A DNA stretch of 64,000 nucleotides from Microcystis aeruginosa FD4 (GCF_009792235.1 NZ_CP046973.1:2418001-2482000), one strand, 5' to 3'; positions 51,375 to 60,516 are shown, counted from the first letter of the stretch. A program made the numbers and translations. Notes: generated by a model not told the origin, from the letters alone.

Positions 51375-52334
51375 ATGCTCATGAAATTCAGTATTGTTAT
51401 AACAACATATAATCGCTTACCATTTTTAAAATGGTCATTAGAATCGGCAATCAATCAAACTATAAACTGTGAAATTATTGTTGTAGATGATGCTTCTTCT
51501 GATCAAACTGAAGAATATATCAAGCAGTTAGGTGATCGAGTTATATATCATCGCAACTCGATAAATTTAGGACATTCAGAAAGTGTTAATATTGGAGTCA
51601 AAATTGCCAAAGGAGAATGGATTAAGCTGATTGATGATGATGATTATATTATGCCTGAATGTATCGAAATTATCGGCAAATCTCTCGTTTATTTTCCTGA
51701 TGCTGTTATTTGCTCTTGTCAGGCAAAAAAAATTGATATAATAGGCAACATTATCGATGATAAACATCAAGTTCAATTTAATAATTTAGCTCTTTGTATT
51801 CGGCAAGAAGACATACACTACGGTATGCTTTTGGATATCTGTCCTTTGGGAACACCTGTTCAAGTTGCTTTTCAAAAAAAAGCATTTTTGCGATCGGGAG
51901 GCTGGGATAAAGACTTTGACGGTAATTATGATGATATTAACTCATGGATAGAAATTGTCAAGTACGGCGATGCTGTATTTGTCGGTAAGTGTCTATGTTT
52001 TAAAAGAGTATGGTCGGGATGTTGCAATAGAAATATATCAATAAAAGAGCGATACAAAAAAAATATTTTAATCAAACAAAAAATTTATGATATGGTACAT
52101 CCTAAACATCGGGAAAAGTTACCAGAATTGTCAGTTATAGAAGGTTATATTTGCCTGCATTGGCTTTTGATTTATATTAAAAAATTAAACATAAAAATTG
52201 TCCTAGAATTGATCCGCTATGATGCAATTAATTGGGATGCTTTAAAATTGATGTTTAAAATAATATGTATAAAAAGATTTAGGCTTTTATTTAAAAAAAA
52301 TTTACCAGAATTACAGCAAATTGATATTAAATAA
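51375..52334 (+). CDS. Glycosyltransferase family 2
   Basis: The 319-residue protein begins MLMKFSIVITTYNRLPFLKW, and the GT2 core continues with ESAINQTINCEIIVVDDASSDQTEEYI and NLGHSESVNIGVKIAKGEWIKLIDDDDYIMPE. D-D-D-D is the metal-binding acidic motif. GGWDKDFDGNYDDINSWIEIVKYGDAVFV is the later acceptor-side segment. The C-terminal 90 residues are basic and helical. It is 17 bases after the O-antigen ligase-like gene and probably works with it on the same glycan. Confidence 0.87.
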   Translation: MLMKFSIVITTYNRLPFLKWSLESAINQTINCEIIVVDDASSDQTEEYIKQLGDRVIYHRNSINLGHSESVNIGVKIAKGEWIKLIDDDDYIMPECIEIIGKSLVYFPDAVICSCQAKKIDIIGNIIDDKHQVQFNNLALCIRQEDIHYGMLLDICPLGTPVQVAFQKKAFLRSGGWDKDFDGNYDDINSWIEIVKYGDAVFVGKCLCFKRVWSGCCNRNISIKERYKKNILIKQKIYDMVHPKHREKLPELSVIEGYICLHWLLIYIKKLNIKIVLELIRYDAINWDALKLMFKIICIKRFRLLFKKNLPELQQIDIK

Positions 52335-52394
52335 TGGTACAGCCAATACCCGACTAGATGCCGAAATACTAATGTGTTTCTCTTTGTCTAGGAT

Positions 52395-52967
52395 TTAAGA
52401 GATTTTCTGTTGCTTTTCAATAGCACGGGCAATGAGAGGAGCTTTTTTTGCTAATCCCTCTAGGGTGATTTCACCTTGTTCATACATTCTTAACCATTCT
52501 TCCCGTTGGCGTAGTATTCTTTCATCGTAATTTAAGCCTAGACGTTGCAGAGTAAATTCAGCTTTTTGGCGTTGATTATCAGGGACGCTATCGGTTAACA
52601 CTAATTGTAACGATGGTAACAAAATTTCAAACCAATTATCTTCGACTTCAAAGGGATCAAGTAAGCGATCATCTAGGTTTTGTTTGCTACTATTAATCCA
52701 ATTTGCTACATAGCGATAATTAGACCATTCATAGCTTAAATGACGGTAATTATGAAAAGATAAAAAGTGATCAACAGTGGCGGTAGGGTCATACATAACG
52801 GAATAGCCACATAAGTTATTAAATCCTTTTGCTAAATCTGCCCTAAAAAGAGACCAGTAATCTCTGGGGCGTTTTGCAGCAGGATTTTCGGCTAACCAAG
52901 TATTTCCTTTTTGACGACATTTTTGATCAAACTCGGTGGGTTCAGGAATCGGAATAAATTTCTGCAT
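52395..52967 (-). CDS. Septu-like PtuB homologue: degenerate-zinc-ribbon HNH protein
   Basis: A 190-residue protein. LCGYSVMYDPTATVDHFLSFHN contains the D-H pair of the HNH/ββα-metal fold. YEWSNYRYVANWINSSKQN supplies the central N and N-x-x-x-K. HNH proteins of this type usually have two Cys-x2-Cys knuckles. Here they read C-G-Y-S and A-N-W-I, so the structural zinc site is lost while the catalytic set remains. The gene starts directly after the ATPase stop (TAAATG). As the partner of an ABC-type ATPase it fits the two-gene Septu defence layout. Confidence 0.7.
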   Translation of the reverse strand: MQKFIPIPEPTEFDQKCRQKGNTWLAENPAAKRPRDYWSLFRADLAKGFNNLCGYSVMYDPTATVDHFLSFHNYRHLSYEWSNYRYVANWINSSKQNLDDRLLDPFEVEDNWFEILLPSLQLVLTDSVPDNQRQKAEFTLQRLGLNYDERILRQREEWLRMYEQGEITLEGLAKKAPLIARAIEKQQKIS

Positions 52968-54110
52968 TTAATCATCAGCCTCCATTCTCACTATCCAACG
53001 GGGGAAAAAGGGATCATGACCCGGTAAGAGTTTAAGTAATTGTTGATGAATTTTTTCTTTGGTTCTTAAGTTTTCTGGAAATTGGTTCATATCGTCTTTT
53101 CTCATCCAAGCTTGGGCGGCTTCTATTGCTTGTTCTGCTTCTTGAGAACGGGCTTGTTTAAGTCCAAAAACCTCTGAAGTTAACCAACCAATCACATCAC
53201 CTTGTTTTGCCCAGGTAATTTCATTTAAGGTTACTTGATTGTCATTAAGTTCAAATAGAAATAATTTATCTTTTTCTTGATCAAATAAGGGTTCAACTGA
53301 AGCCAAAACCAGGGGAGAATGGGTAGTAATAAAGAGTTGAATATCAATAATCAGTTCTAATTCTTTTAAGACAGTCAAAATTGCGGGTAGGATTGATCGT
53401 TGCCAACGAGGGTGTAAATGCGCTTCGGTTTCATCCATTAAAAAAATCAGTTGACGGGCTGGACTTCTTCCAAATAGTTGAGCAGTAATTAAATTTTCTG
53501 ACTGCATCCAAACTAACATATAAGCTAGGCTTAGAATCCGTTGAATTCCCGCCGATGCTTCAGTAACAGGAATTGTTTCATAAGGAAGTTCTATCGTTGG
53601 AATACCTCGAATATCATCTAAAGACATTCGTGTGGGTTCACCAATTTTTATCTGCTCATTTTTTGCAGAAAGTTTTTGAATAATTTCAGCTAATAATTTA
53701 ATATTTGATTGGTTGGGTTGATTTTGCCACTTAATCCAATCTTCAAGCAAACCATAGGAAATAATTTTATTTTTGACTTTTCGACCATACCAAACTTCTG
53801 TTGAAGAAAGTTTAAAAGCTTTTTCTTTGTAGGGTACATAGATAGAAAAGCCACCATCAACACGACAATAAATATTTAAACTATTGTTTCTGTCTGAAAT
53901 ATGAGGTTCTATTTCTATTGTTCGATTTCTTTTGTGATAACTACTAACAGGGTTTTGTCCTTGTTTATTGTTAATACACCACCAAATAATATCCAGCAAA
54001 AAAGTTTTACCGAGGCCGTTGTCTCCTGTTAATATATTAAGTCGAGAGGCACAGTCTAGATCAATCTCTGAGGCAGGGCTAACATTTTTAAGATGGATTT
54101 CTTGAAGCAT
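52968..54110 (-). CDS. Septu-like PtuA homologue: AAA ATPase
   Basis: The 380-residue protein has the SMC/ABC-like ATPase motifs: Walker A GDNGLGKTFLLD (about residue 33), a long insert, VTEASAGIQRILSLAY (signature), FLMDETEAHLHPRWQ (Walker B and D-loop) and LFITTHSPLVLASVE (H-loop). Such ATPases with a neighbouring HNH nuclease form Septu-type anti-phage systems and retron-associated modules. Here the ATPase comes first and the HNH gene directly follows. No reverse transcriptase is adjacent, so it would be a stand-alone Septu. Confidence 0.75.
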   Translation of the reverse strand: MLQEIHLKNVSPASEIDLDCASRLNILTGDNGLGKTFLLDIIWWCINNKQGQNPVSSYHKRNRTIEIEPHISDRNNSLNIYCRVDGGFSIYVPYKEKAFKLSSTEVWYGRKVKNKIISYGLLEDWIKWQNQPNQSNIKLLAEIIQKLSAKNEQIKIGEPTRMSLDDIRGIPTIELPYETIPVTEASAGIQRILSLAYMLVWMQSENLITAQLFGRSPARQLIFLMDETEAHLHPRWQRSILPAILTVLKELELIIDIQLFITTHSPLVLASVEPLFDQEKDKLFLFELNDNQVTLNEITWAKQGDVIGWLTSEVFGLKQARSQEAEQAIEAAQAWMRKDDMNQFPENLRTKEKIHQQLLKLLPGHDPFFPRWIVRMEADD

Positions 54111-54197
54111 TTTCAGTTATTTATAATTTTTCGTTTCCTGCCTTTTTTTTACTGGTAGAGAGTAAAGGAGAAGAATTAAAAACAATTTTCATAGAGA

Positions 54198-54437
54198 TTA
54201 ACAATTTTTTTCTCTATCTATGTCTTCCCTAATAAGATAAGAAAAATCGATTCCGATTAATTCTAAAATTTTCAAGAATATTTCTGGAGCCATTTCTATG
54301 ACTTCTGCGGCTTTATGAAGACTGATGATACGAGAAACTAAAGCACCCACTACAAAAATAAATTGTTCTTTTTGTTCAAAATTATCAAATAATTGAATTT
54401 CGGCGGCGATTTCTTGAAAAGTGGTCGAAGTATTCAT
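54198..54437 (-). CDS. UPF0175-like small protein
   Basis: A 79-residue protein. VVGALVSRIISLHKAAEVIEMAPEIFLKILELIGIDFSYL resembles the UPF0175 pattern (L-x-x-x-x-I-S-L-x-K-A-A-E-x-x-x-M/L-x-x-E-F-L-x-x-L-x-x-x-G-I). UPF0175 proteins are antitoxin-like partners of PIN/DUF3368 genes. No intact PIN partner is next to it. A truncated PIN gene lies 470 bases to the right on the other strand. Confidence 0.55.
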   Translation of the reverse strand: MNTSTTFQEIAAEIQLFDNFEQKEQFIFVVGALVSRIISLHKAAEVIEMAPEIFLKILELIGIDFSYLIREDIDREKNC

Positions 54438-54475
54438 TGTCTTGTTAAGTTTTATTAATTAAGACACACCTGACC

Positions 54476-54541
54476 CGATTTTAACATAAAACCAACCCAA
54501 CCAACTCCCCTGACCTAAATTTTTGGTTCTTCGTTACTTGG
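54476..54541. repeat. TA-associated repeat fragment plus GGTTCTTCGTTACTTGG
   Basis: ATTTTAACATAAAACCAACCC through CCCCTGACC matches the 47174/48063 repeats for about 45 bases. GGTTCTTCGTTACTTGG (54525-54541) then repeats the 36106-36122 sequence. The rest of the gap (54542-54790) shows no gene. Confidence 0.6.
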
Positions 54542-54790
54542 TATGATTCGATCAGGGGGCATAAATTGACTAAATCCTTATCTGGCAAAAGACTTAATTG
54601 ATTAGTTCGCTCTAGATCAAAAACAATTGACAAAAATCGCTAAATGCCTTTCTATACAAATAAGGGTTCCATCCCTTATAATCCCCGTCCATTGCATAAC
54701 ACAAACCGAAGAGCCGTTATTGCGTGGTTATCTGTAAAAGGTAATTCATATAAATTGCTAACTTAAGCTATAGTCTAATAAATTCAATTG

Positions 54791-55056
54791 CAAAAGCGGG
54801 GAAATCTGTTGCGCTTGCGAGGTGTTTCTGAGATTTCGGCAGCTACAGGGGAAACTAACGCCCCAACCGATTATGTAACCTATCTGATCGAGAAGTATCA
54901 ATAATGCGAGTTCTGATTGATACCAATGTCATTCTTGATTTTCTACAAGAACGAGAGCCATTTGTGGAAAACGCAGCAAGATTATTTGAGCGTATTGATG
55001 CTGGGGAAATTCAGGGATTTATCGCATCAACGACAATAACTAACATTAGTGGATAG
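54791..55056 (+). pseudogene. Truncated antitoxin plus PIN toxin module
   Basis: Up to 54904 an open frame ends LRLRGVSEISAATGETNAPTDYVTYLIEKYQ and stop, which looks like the tail of a small antitoxin. Its stop overlaps the ATG at 54904 by one base (TAATG). That second frame begins MRVLIDTNVILDFLQEREPF, the N-terminus of a PIN-domain ribonuclease with its first catalytic Asp. It stops at 55054 after about 50 residues, inside or next to a MITE fragment (55045-55097). The toxin is therefore truncated and inactive. Confidence 0.75.
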
Positions 55057-55097
55057 AATGCACAAAATTAGCATTCAGGTCTTGATTCAGCAACGCC
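55045..55097 (-). mobile_element. Truncated MITE (GGCGTTGCTGA family)
   Basis: On the minus strand, GGCGTTGCTGAATC starts at 55097 and the following text (CTGAATGCTAATTTTGTGCAT through CTATCCAC) matches the 5' half of elements A and B. The other half is missing. The piece joins a dead PIN gene to the HigA-like gene and supplies the last codons of the latter. Confidence 0.75.
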
Positions 55098-55409
55098 TTT
55101 GACACTGGCAATGATTTGTCCGATGTCTTGAGGAGTGGCACCTGTTGCCAACAGCGAGGGGATAAGCAATTCCAGTGAAACCGACGGATCGCCATTTTCA
55201 GCTTTGGCAATCCGAGGTTGACTAGAGCCGATTTTATTGGCCAGTTCACTTTGAGTCATTATCTTCTGCCGCTGACTTTTCAAACTTTTGCTAAGAGCTA
55301 GTTTGATTTCAACAAGGATAATCTCTTCGGGCGTTAACTCTAAAAAGTCGGAAACGGTTCCGATTTTCCAGCCTTTTGATTCCAAAAGCCCTTTTTTAGT
55401 CTCTTCCAT
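55068..55409 (-). CDS. higA: HigA-like XRE antitoxin with MITE-derived C-terminus
   Basis: A 113-residue protein with an XRE helix-turn-helix: KIMTQSELANKIGSSQPRIAKAENGDPSVSLELLIPSLLATGATPQDIG. The final residues KGVAESRPEC are encoded inside the MITE fragment (minus strand AAAGGCGTTGCTGAATC...), so the native end has been replaced. The toxin gene lies 4 bases upstream (HigB before HigA order). Whether the altered tail affects function is unknown. Confidence 0.85.
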   Translation of the reverse strand: MEETKKGLLESKGWKIGTVSDFLELTPEEIILVEIKLALSKSLKSQRQKIMTQSELANKIGSSQPRIAKAENGDPSVSLELLIPSLLATGATPQDIGQIIASVKGVAESRPEC

Positions 55410-55413
55410 CCTC

Positions 55414-55755
55414 TTATTCCTGCTGATCAGTATCGTATTTACTCAAGCGTTTCTTACAAACCTCAATTACACTTTTGGGTGTTGCTCTTGTTGTCTTATT
55501 AAACACCTCAATAATCAAGATTGCATCTTCATCAATTCGATAAATAATCCTCCAATTTTTATCGATGTCTCTAATGCGTAGCTCATGACAATGATAGCCT
55601 ACACTTGGCATAGGACGCGAATGTGGCAAACCAAGGGGTTCGCCTTCCTGTAGTTGCCTGAGTAAGACACCTGCTTCGATCCGTGCTTCTAAACTGAAAG
55701 GTGGGGTCTTGATCTCACCATGCAGCCAAGCTAAAGGTTTGCTTTGATCAGCCAT
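55414..55755 (-). CDS. higB: HigB/RelE-like toxin (phage-derived Gp49-like family)
   Basis: A 113-residue protein: WLHGEIKTPPFSLEARIEAGVLLRQLQEGE is the N-terminal start of Gp49-like/HigB proteins. Then come SRPMPSVGYHCHELRIRDIDKNWRIIYRI, the beta-sheet core with conserved Arg residues, and ILIIEVFNKTTRATPKSVIEVCKKRL. It cleaves mRNA at the ribosome in characterised relatives. It heads the higBA-like pair. Confidence 0.9.
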   Translation of the reverse strand: MADQSKPLAWLHGEIKTPPFSLEARIEAGVLLRQLQEGEPLGLPHSRPMPSVGYHCHELRIRDIDKNWRIIYRIDEDAILIIEVFNKTTRATPKSVIEVCKKRLSKYDTDQQE

Positions 55756-55977
55756 GATGTGTTTATATCATATCTGATGTACTAAAATATGGCAATCGCC
55801 TCACTACTATCTAACAATTCAAAGGTGGCGGAGCGACAAAATATGAACAGTGAACCTACTTTGAGCAACTCTCAAACTGATTGGTAATCATTAGAGGCGA
55901 TATTGATAGCGATGTATGAGATTAGTCTTGAGATAATATAAGGTCGATGTCTGATAACTGATAATTGATCGCTGAAT

Positions 55978-58413
55978 TTAACTTCTTAAAGAAACTTGGA
56001 ACTGTTTAACTAAAGCTTCTCGCACTTTTGTCATTAAGGGTTCCACCTCTTCATCGGTTAAAGTTCGATCGCTGGCACGATAGACTAAACTAAAGGCCAA
56101 ACTACAATGATTTTCTGGCACATTCTGTCCCTGATAGCGATCGAATAATTCGACTTTTTCTAGGAGATTACCTCCAGCATTTTTGATAGTTTTTGTCAAT
56201 CTATCTACGGGTATATCTGTGGAAACAAAGAAGGCGATATCTCGTGCCGCTCCCGGATAGGTAGAATAGACCTGTAAACGCGGGGTAATTTTGGCACTAT
56301 CCCTAAGATTTGCTAACAGGATCGGGAACTGGATTTCAAAAGCATAAACTGCCTCAATTAATCCCTTTTGCTGACGCAATTGCGGGTGTAGTTGACCAAA
56401 AATTCCTAAGCGTTGTTTACCAATCCATAAAGATGCTGTTCGTCCGGGATGAAAACGCGCATCTTCGGCATATTTTTCGTAGCTTACTGTCAGCGAAAGG
56501 CGATCGAATACTGCTTCTAAAATGCCTTTTGCTTCGTACCAAGTCATGGCCACCTCTTTACCCGATCGCAGCCAACGTCCAGCAGGGAAGAAATCACCGC
56601 CGAAAATACCAGCAATTGCATCGTATTCGTTGATATTATCCGATTCTAAGCGGAAAACTCGCCCGATCTCGAAGCCATTTAAGGAACCGTTACCCTGAGA
56701 CTGATTATACTCAAACGCTTCGATTAAACCGTCGAGGAGATTAGTCCGCAAAGCAGAATACTCGACAAAAAGGGGATTAGCGAGGACAACTTCCGCTAAT
56801 TCCGGTTTAACTAGGGAATACTGGACTAATTCCGTCAAACCCACCGCGCGAAAAGCTTCCCGCAGCCGACGCTGGATAGTTTCCTCAAAGGATAATCCTC
56901 CGGCTGCGGTTTTTGCTGGCAAAGTATCGACAAAGCGATCGTATCCGTACAGTCGCGCCACTTCTTCAATTAAGTCAATTTCTCGTTCTAAATCACGATA
57001 ACGGTAGTCTGGCACTGTCACAGTCCACAGAACAGGATTTTTCGAGGTTAACTGCAATTCACAGCCCAAATTGCCTAAAATCCGCTCCACATCTTCGGCG
57101 AGAATTTCACCGATCGCACCATTATCTAGGGTAACTTGACCCAGTATTTGCTGTAAACGTTGTAAACGCAATTCGATCGAACGACTGGACTGATCAGCGC
57201 GATCATCAGCTTTAACCTGACTGCTGACAGTTCCCCCAGCTAACTCTAGAATCAAATCGATCGCCCTTTGACAAGCATATTCCAAAGCGGCGGGATTAAC
57301 ACCGCGTTCATAGCGTCCGGAAGATTCGCTGCGTAAACCCTGCGCTTTTGAGGAACGACGGATGGCGATCGGATCGAATAAAGCCGACTCTAGCACAAGA
57401 TTAACGGTTTCCTCGTTAACTTCCGTATCTTGACCTCCCATCACTCCTGCTAAAGCTACCGGCTTATTATTGGCAGTAATTAATAAATTAAGCTCTTTTA
57501 AGCTTCTTTCCTGACCATCAAGGCTAATAATTTTTTCCCCTTCCTCGGCAAAACGGACCCCAATAGTAACGGATTTACCTCCGGCAAAACTCTGTAAACG
57601 ATCGCGATCGAAAGCGTGTAAGGGTTGTCCCCACTCCAAGAGGACATAATTAGTAATATCGACCACATTATTGATCGATCGCAGTCCGGCAGCCTGTAAA
57701 CGCTGTTGTAACCATAGCGGAGATGGGCTAATTTTTACCCCCTCGATCACCGTACCAATATAAGCGGGACAAGCTTTATTTTCGGTTATTTCCAGAGATA
57801 AATCTTTTTTAGGGGAAAATTCCCCTAATTTCACTTTTGGTAGGCTTAATTCTCCTCCTGTCAAAGCCGCCACTTCTCGCGCGACTCCGATCATACTCAA
57901 AGCATCGGCGCGGTTAGCGGTGGGAGAAATATCTAAAATCACCTCATCGAGTCCTAAAAGAGGACGAACATCTGTACCTAAAGGGAGATTTTCCTCAGTA
58001 AAGATGTGGATTCCTTCAGAATCCTTGGTTAATCCTAATTCTGCGAGGGAACAGATCATCCCTTCCGATTTTACCCCGCGCAATTTAGCCGGTTTAATCG
58101 TTAAATTGATTTTGGGTAAATAGGTTCCCAAAGTAGCCACGGGAACTAGAATATCAGCCCTAGCATTGGGCGCACCACAGACAATTGTACTAGGGTTTGC
58201 CTGACCGATATCCACCTGACAGACACTTAATTTATCTGCATTGGGATGGGGTTGGCGATCGATAATTTTACCAATAACCACACCCTTTGCCCATTCTCGG
58301 CGATCCTCAATGTCTTCCACTTCTATTCCCGCAATTGTCAATAATTCCGCTAATTCTTGGGGAGATTGGGCGACTTTGACTAATTCTCGTAACCAGTTGA
58401 TCGAAATCCGCAT
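55978..58413 (-). CDS. pheT: Phenylalanyl-tRNA synthetase beta subunit
   Basis: The 811-residue protein is a full-length PheT. Domains in order are an N-terminal tRNA-binding (EMAP-like) region with VVIGKIIDRQPHPNADKLSVCQVDIG, B3/B4 editing domains with AYIGTVIEGVKISPSPLWLQQRLQAAGLRSINNVVDITNYV, a B5 domain, the catalytic-like module (YRYRDLEREIDLIEEVARLYGYD), and a C-terminal ferredoxin-like anticodon-binding domain (YPGAARDIAFFV). It forms the (alpha-beta)2 enzyme with PheS, which is not in the window. A broken partial copy is at 60232-60516. Confidence 0.97.
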   Translation of the reverse strand: MRISINWLRELVKVAQSPQELAELLTIAGIEVEDIEDRREWAKGVVIGKIIDRQPHPNADKLSVCQVDIGQANPSTIVCGAPNARADILVPVATLGTYLPKINLTIKPAKLRGVKSEGMICSLAELGLTKDSEGIHIFTEENLPLGTDVRPLLGLDEVILDISPTANRADALSMIGVAREVAALTGGELSLPKVKLGEFSPKKDLSLEITENKACPAYIGTVIEGVKISPSPLWLQQRLQAAGLRSINNVVDITNYVLLEWGQPLHAFDRDRLQSFAGGKSVTIGVRFAEEGEKIISLDGQERSLKELNLLITANNKPVALAGVMGGQDTEVNEETVNLVLESALFDPIAIRRSSKAQGLRSESSGRYERGVNPAALEYACQRAIDLILELAGGTVSSQVKADDRADQSSRSIELRLQRLQQILGQVTLDNGAIGEILAEDVERILGNLGCELQLTSKNPVLWTVTVPDYRYRDLEREIDLIEEVARLYGYDRFVDTLPAKTAAGGLSFEETIQRRLREAFRAVGLTELVQYSLVKPELAEVVLANPLFVEYSALRTNLLDGLIEAFEYNQSQGNGSLNGFEIGRVFRLESDNINEYDAIAGIFGGDFFPAGRWLRSGKEVAMTWYEAKGILEAVFDRLSLTVSYEKYAEDARFHPGRTASLWIGKQRLGIFGQLHPQLRQQKGLIEAVYAFEIQFPILLANLRDSAKITPRLQVYSTYPGAARDIAFFVSTDIPVDRLTKTIKNAGGNLLEKVELFDRYQGQNVPENHCSLAFSLVYRASDRTLTDEEVEPLMTKVREALVKQFQVSLRS

Positions 58414-58638
58414 CGTTAATTCTTGCTTGCCGTTGGTTCTTAACTATTGTAAACCGTGGGTAGTCAATGATTTAGAGATTAGGGCCGATCGGCTGTTAAA
58501 ATGTTAGGGGAAGGATGGAAGGACTGTGTAAATAACCGATCATTTTCCTTGGCCAGGGGTGATATTATCTTTGAACAGATTACCGATAATTTGGGGAGAT
58601 AATCAGTAGTTAGCTATCTATATCAAAAAGGATTATTG

Positions 58639-59205
58639 ATGCCACCCGATCAAATAGAAAACCTCCTCAAGGGAATTTTGAGACAATACCAAAGTTCTTT
58701 TAGTGACAAAATCTATGGAGAAGAAAATGATGATTATGATTCGCTTATGAGGGTATTTGGAATTACTCCTAGTTTAAAAAGGGAAAATCGTCAGTATTGG
58801 GGCAGGGAACTAGGAATGTGTTGGCAACGTCTGGTGACAGAAGTTTTTACGGCTAATTGTTTAGATTATCAACCGGCTTTAAAGATTGCAGATGATCAAC
58901 CTTGTGACTGCATTTTAGGTAGAGATGCCATTGATACTAAATATAGAATTGGTTCAGGAGATTCTGGCACACTTAAAAAGTTTAAACAGTATGGAAAACT
59001 ATTACAGGAAAGAAAACTTAGACCTATTTTACTGATTGTGCGAGAGGATAACTTACCAGCAGCGATTAAAGCTTGTCATCTGGGTGGCTGGACTGTTTTG
59101 CAGGGCCAACAAAGTTTTGATTATATACTTGATCGCAGTGGGTTCGATTTGCTGAAAGCTTTTGATAAATTTTCTGAAACACAGGAGTTTTATATTGCCC
59201 GATGA
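58639..59205 (+). CDS. Type II restriction endonuclease, ApaLI-like
   Basis: The ATG at 58639 (AAGGAT at about 58627 upstream) gives 188 residues. CDCILGRDAIDTKYRIGSGDSGTLKKFKQYG contains the D...D-x-K core of a PD-(D/E)xK nuclease. IDTKYRIGSGDSGTLKKFKQYG and LLIVREDNLPAAIKACHLGGW recall the ApaLI family. It overlaps its methyltransferase gene by four bases (ATGA) and would cut unmethylated DNA. The site is not proven. ApaLI itself recognises GTGCAC, but this specificity may differ. Confidence 0.75.
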   Translation: MPPDQIENLLKGILRQYQSSFSDKIYGEENDDYDSLMRVFGITPSLKRENRQYWGRELGMCWQRLVTEVFTANCLDYQPALKIADDQPCDCILGRDAIDTKYRIGSGDSGTLKKFKQYGKLLQERKLRPILLIVREDNLPAAIKACHLGGWTVLQGQQSFDYILDRSGFDLLKAFDKFSETQEFYIAR

Positions 59206-60140
59206 ATATCTCAAAAAGATGGCAACTTCTGCACGGTGATTGTAGAGAACTTCTCACTTTACTAGAAGAATCTAGTATATCTTGTGTGATCACAGATCCA
59301 CCCTATAATTATGAGTTCATTGGCAGAAATTGGGATCATGATGAAATCCAAAGACGTAGAGAACGTATTCAAAACAGTTCCACACTGGTCAAAAATATTC
59401 CCTATGGAAGTGGGTTAGCCGGTGGGGTTCGTAATCAGCGTTGGTATCAACGCAATCGCGAAAATGTGGTCAATTATATTGAATGGGCAACAGATTGGTC
59501 AAAGGAACTAATGCGTGTTTGTAAAAGCGGGGCTGTTGTCGCTGTTTTTAGTAGCACAAGAACACTGGCTCATATTCAGATTGCTCTTGAAAATGCTGGT
59601 TTTTATGCTAGAGATGTGCTGGTTTATAGACGACATTCAGGCATTCCTAAAGGATTAAATATTGAGAAAAAACTTGACAAAATTGGTGATACTAATGCCA
59701 AACAATGGCAAGGTTGGCATACTTGCTTGAGAAATGAATGGGAAGCTATAGTTATTGTGCAGAAGCCTCTAAAAAACAACTATATTGAAACTATACAAAT
59801 GACTGGATTAGGTCCCTTCAAAGCTATACTAAGTGACGGCTCTTTTCAATCCAATATTTTGGAGGGCTTTTCTAAAGGACGGGATGAAAATTTTGATGAG
59901 CATTGTACGATTAAACCTTTATCATTAATTAGAAAACTGCTCGAGTTATTTCTACCACAGGATAACAGTCATATAGTTCTCGATCCTTTTGCTGGAACGG
60001 GTACAACTTTAATTGCCGCTCTAGAATTAGGTTATCAGACTATTGGTATTGAAATTGAAGCTCAGTATATTAATATCATTCAACAACGTTTGGGGGAATA
60101 TTTTGGCAAGATCGGACAGGAATTTGAGGTATTTGATTAG
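59202..60140 (+). CDS. Beta-class DNA methyltransferase (partner of the ApaLI-like enzyme)
   Basis: The 312-residue protein has DPPYNYEF (catalytic motif IV, near residue 35) before LDPFAGTGTTLIAALELGYQTIGIEIE (SAM-binding motif I, near residue 265), the order of beta-class N6-adenine or N4-cytosine methyltransferases. The internal segment GVRNQRWYQRN to VRVCKSGAVVAVF is the target-recognition part. Its start overlaps the nuclease stop by four bases. It protects the host from the nuclease. Confidence 0.92.
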   Translation: MNISKRWQLLHGDCRELLTLLEESSISCVITDPPYNYEFIGRNWDHDEIQRRRERIQNSSTLVKNIPYGSGLAGGVRNQRWYQRNRENVVNYIEWATDWSKELMRVCKSGAVVAVFSSTRTLAHIQIALENAGFYARDVLVYRRHSGIPKGLNIEKKLDKIGDTNAKQWQGWHTCLRNEWEAIVIVQKPLKNNYIETIQMTGLGPFKAILSDGSFQSNILEGFSKGRDENFDEHCTIKPLSLIRKLLELFLPQDNSHIVLDPFAGTGTTLIAALELGYQTIGIEIEAQYINIIQQRLGEYFGKIGQEFEVFD

Positions 60141-60231
60141 TCAATCTAAAAAGTTAACAATAATAACCGCTACGGTAGAAAATCGGCTCGACAATAAATC
60201 CCTCGGAGAATTAAGGAGAGTTAGTCAAGCT

Positions 60232-60516
60232 GAGGACATAATTAGTAATATCGACCAGATTATTTAGCGATCGCCATCCAGCAGCCTGTAAACGCTGTTG
60301 CAACCATAGCGGAGATGGGCTAATTTTTACCCCCTCGATCACCGTACCAATATAAGCAGGACAAGCTTTATTTTCTGATATTTCCAGAGATAAATCTTTT
60401 TTAGGGGAAAATTCCCGTAATTTCACTTTTGGTAGGCTTAATCCTCCCCCCAGTTGATCGAAATCCCCATCGTTAATTCTTGCTTGCCGTTGGTTCTTAA
60501 CTATTGTAAACCGTGG
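60232..60516 (-). pseudogene. pheT relic with internal deletion
   Basis: 60232-60440 match the pheT segment around 57642-57856 (KLREFSPKKDLSLEI, then PAYIGTVIEGVKISPSPLWLQQRLQAAG) with a few substitutions. The sequence then jumps to 60441-60516, which matches 58392-58464, the pheT start plus its upstream bases. The deletion between is about 540 bases. It lies to the right of the ApaLI-like R-M genes, while the intact pheT lies to their left, so the pair flanks the R-M system. It is not translated into anything functional. Confidence 0.88.
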
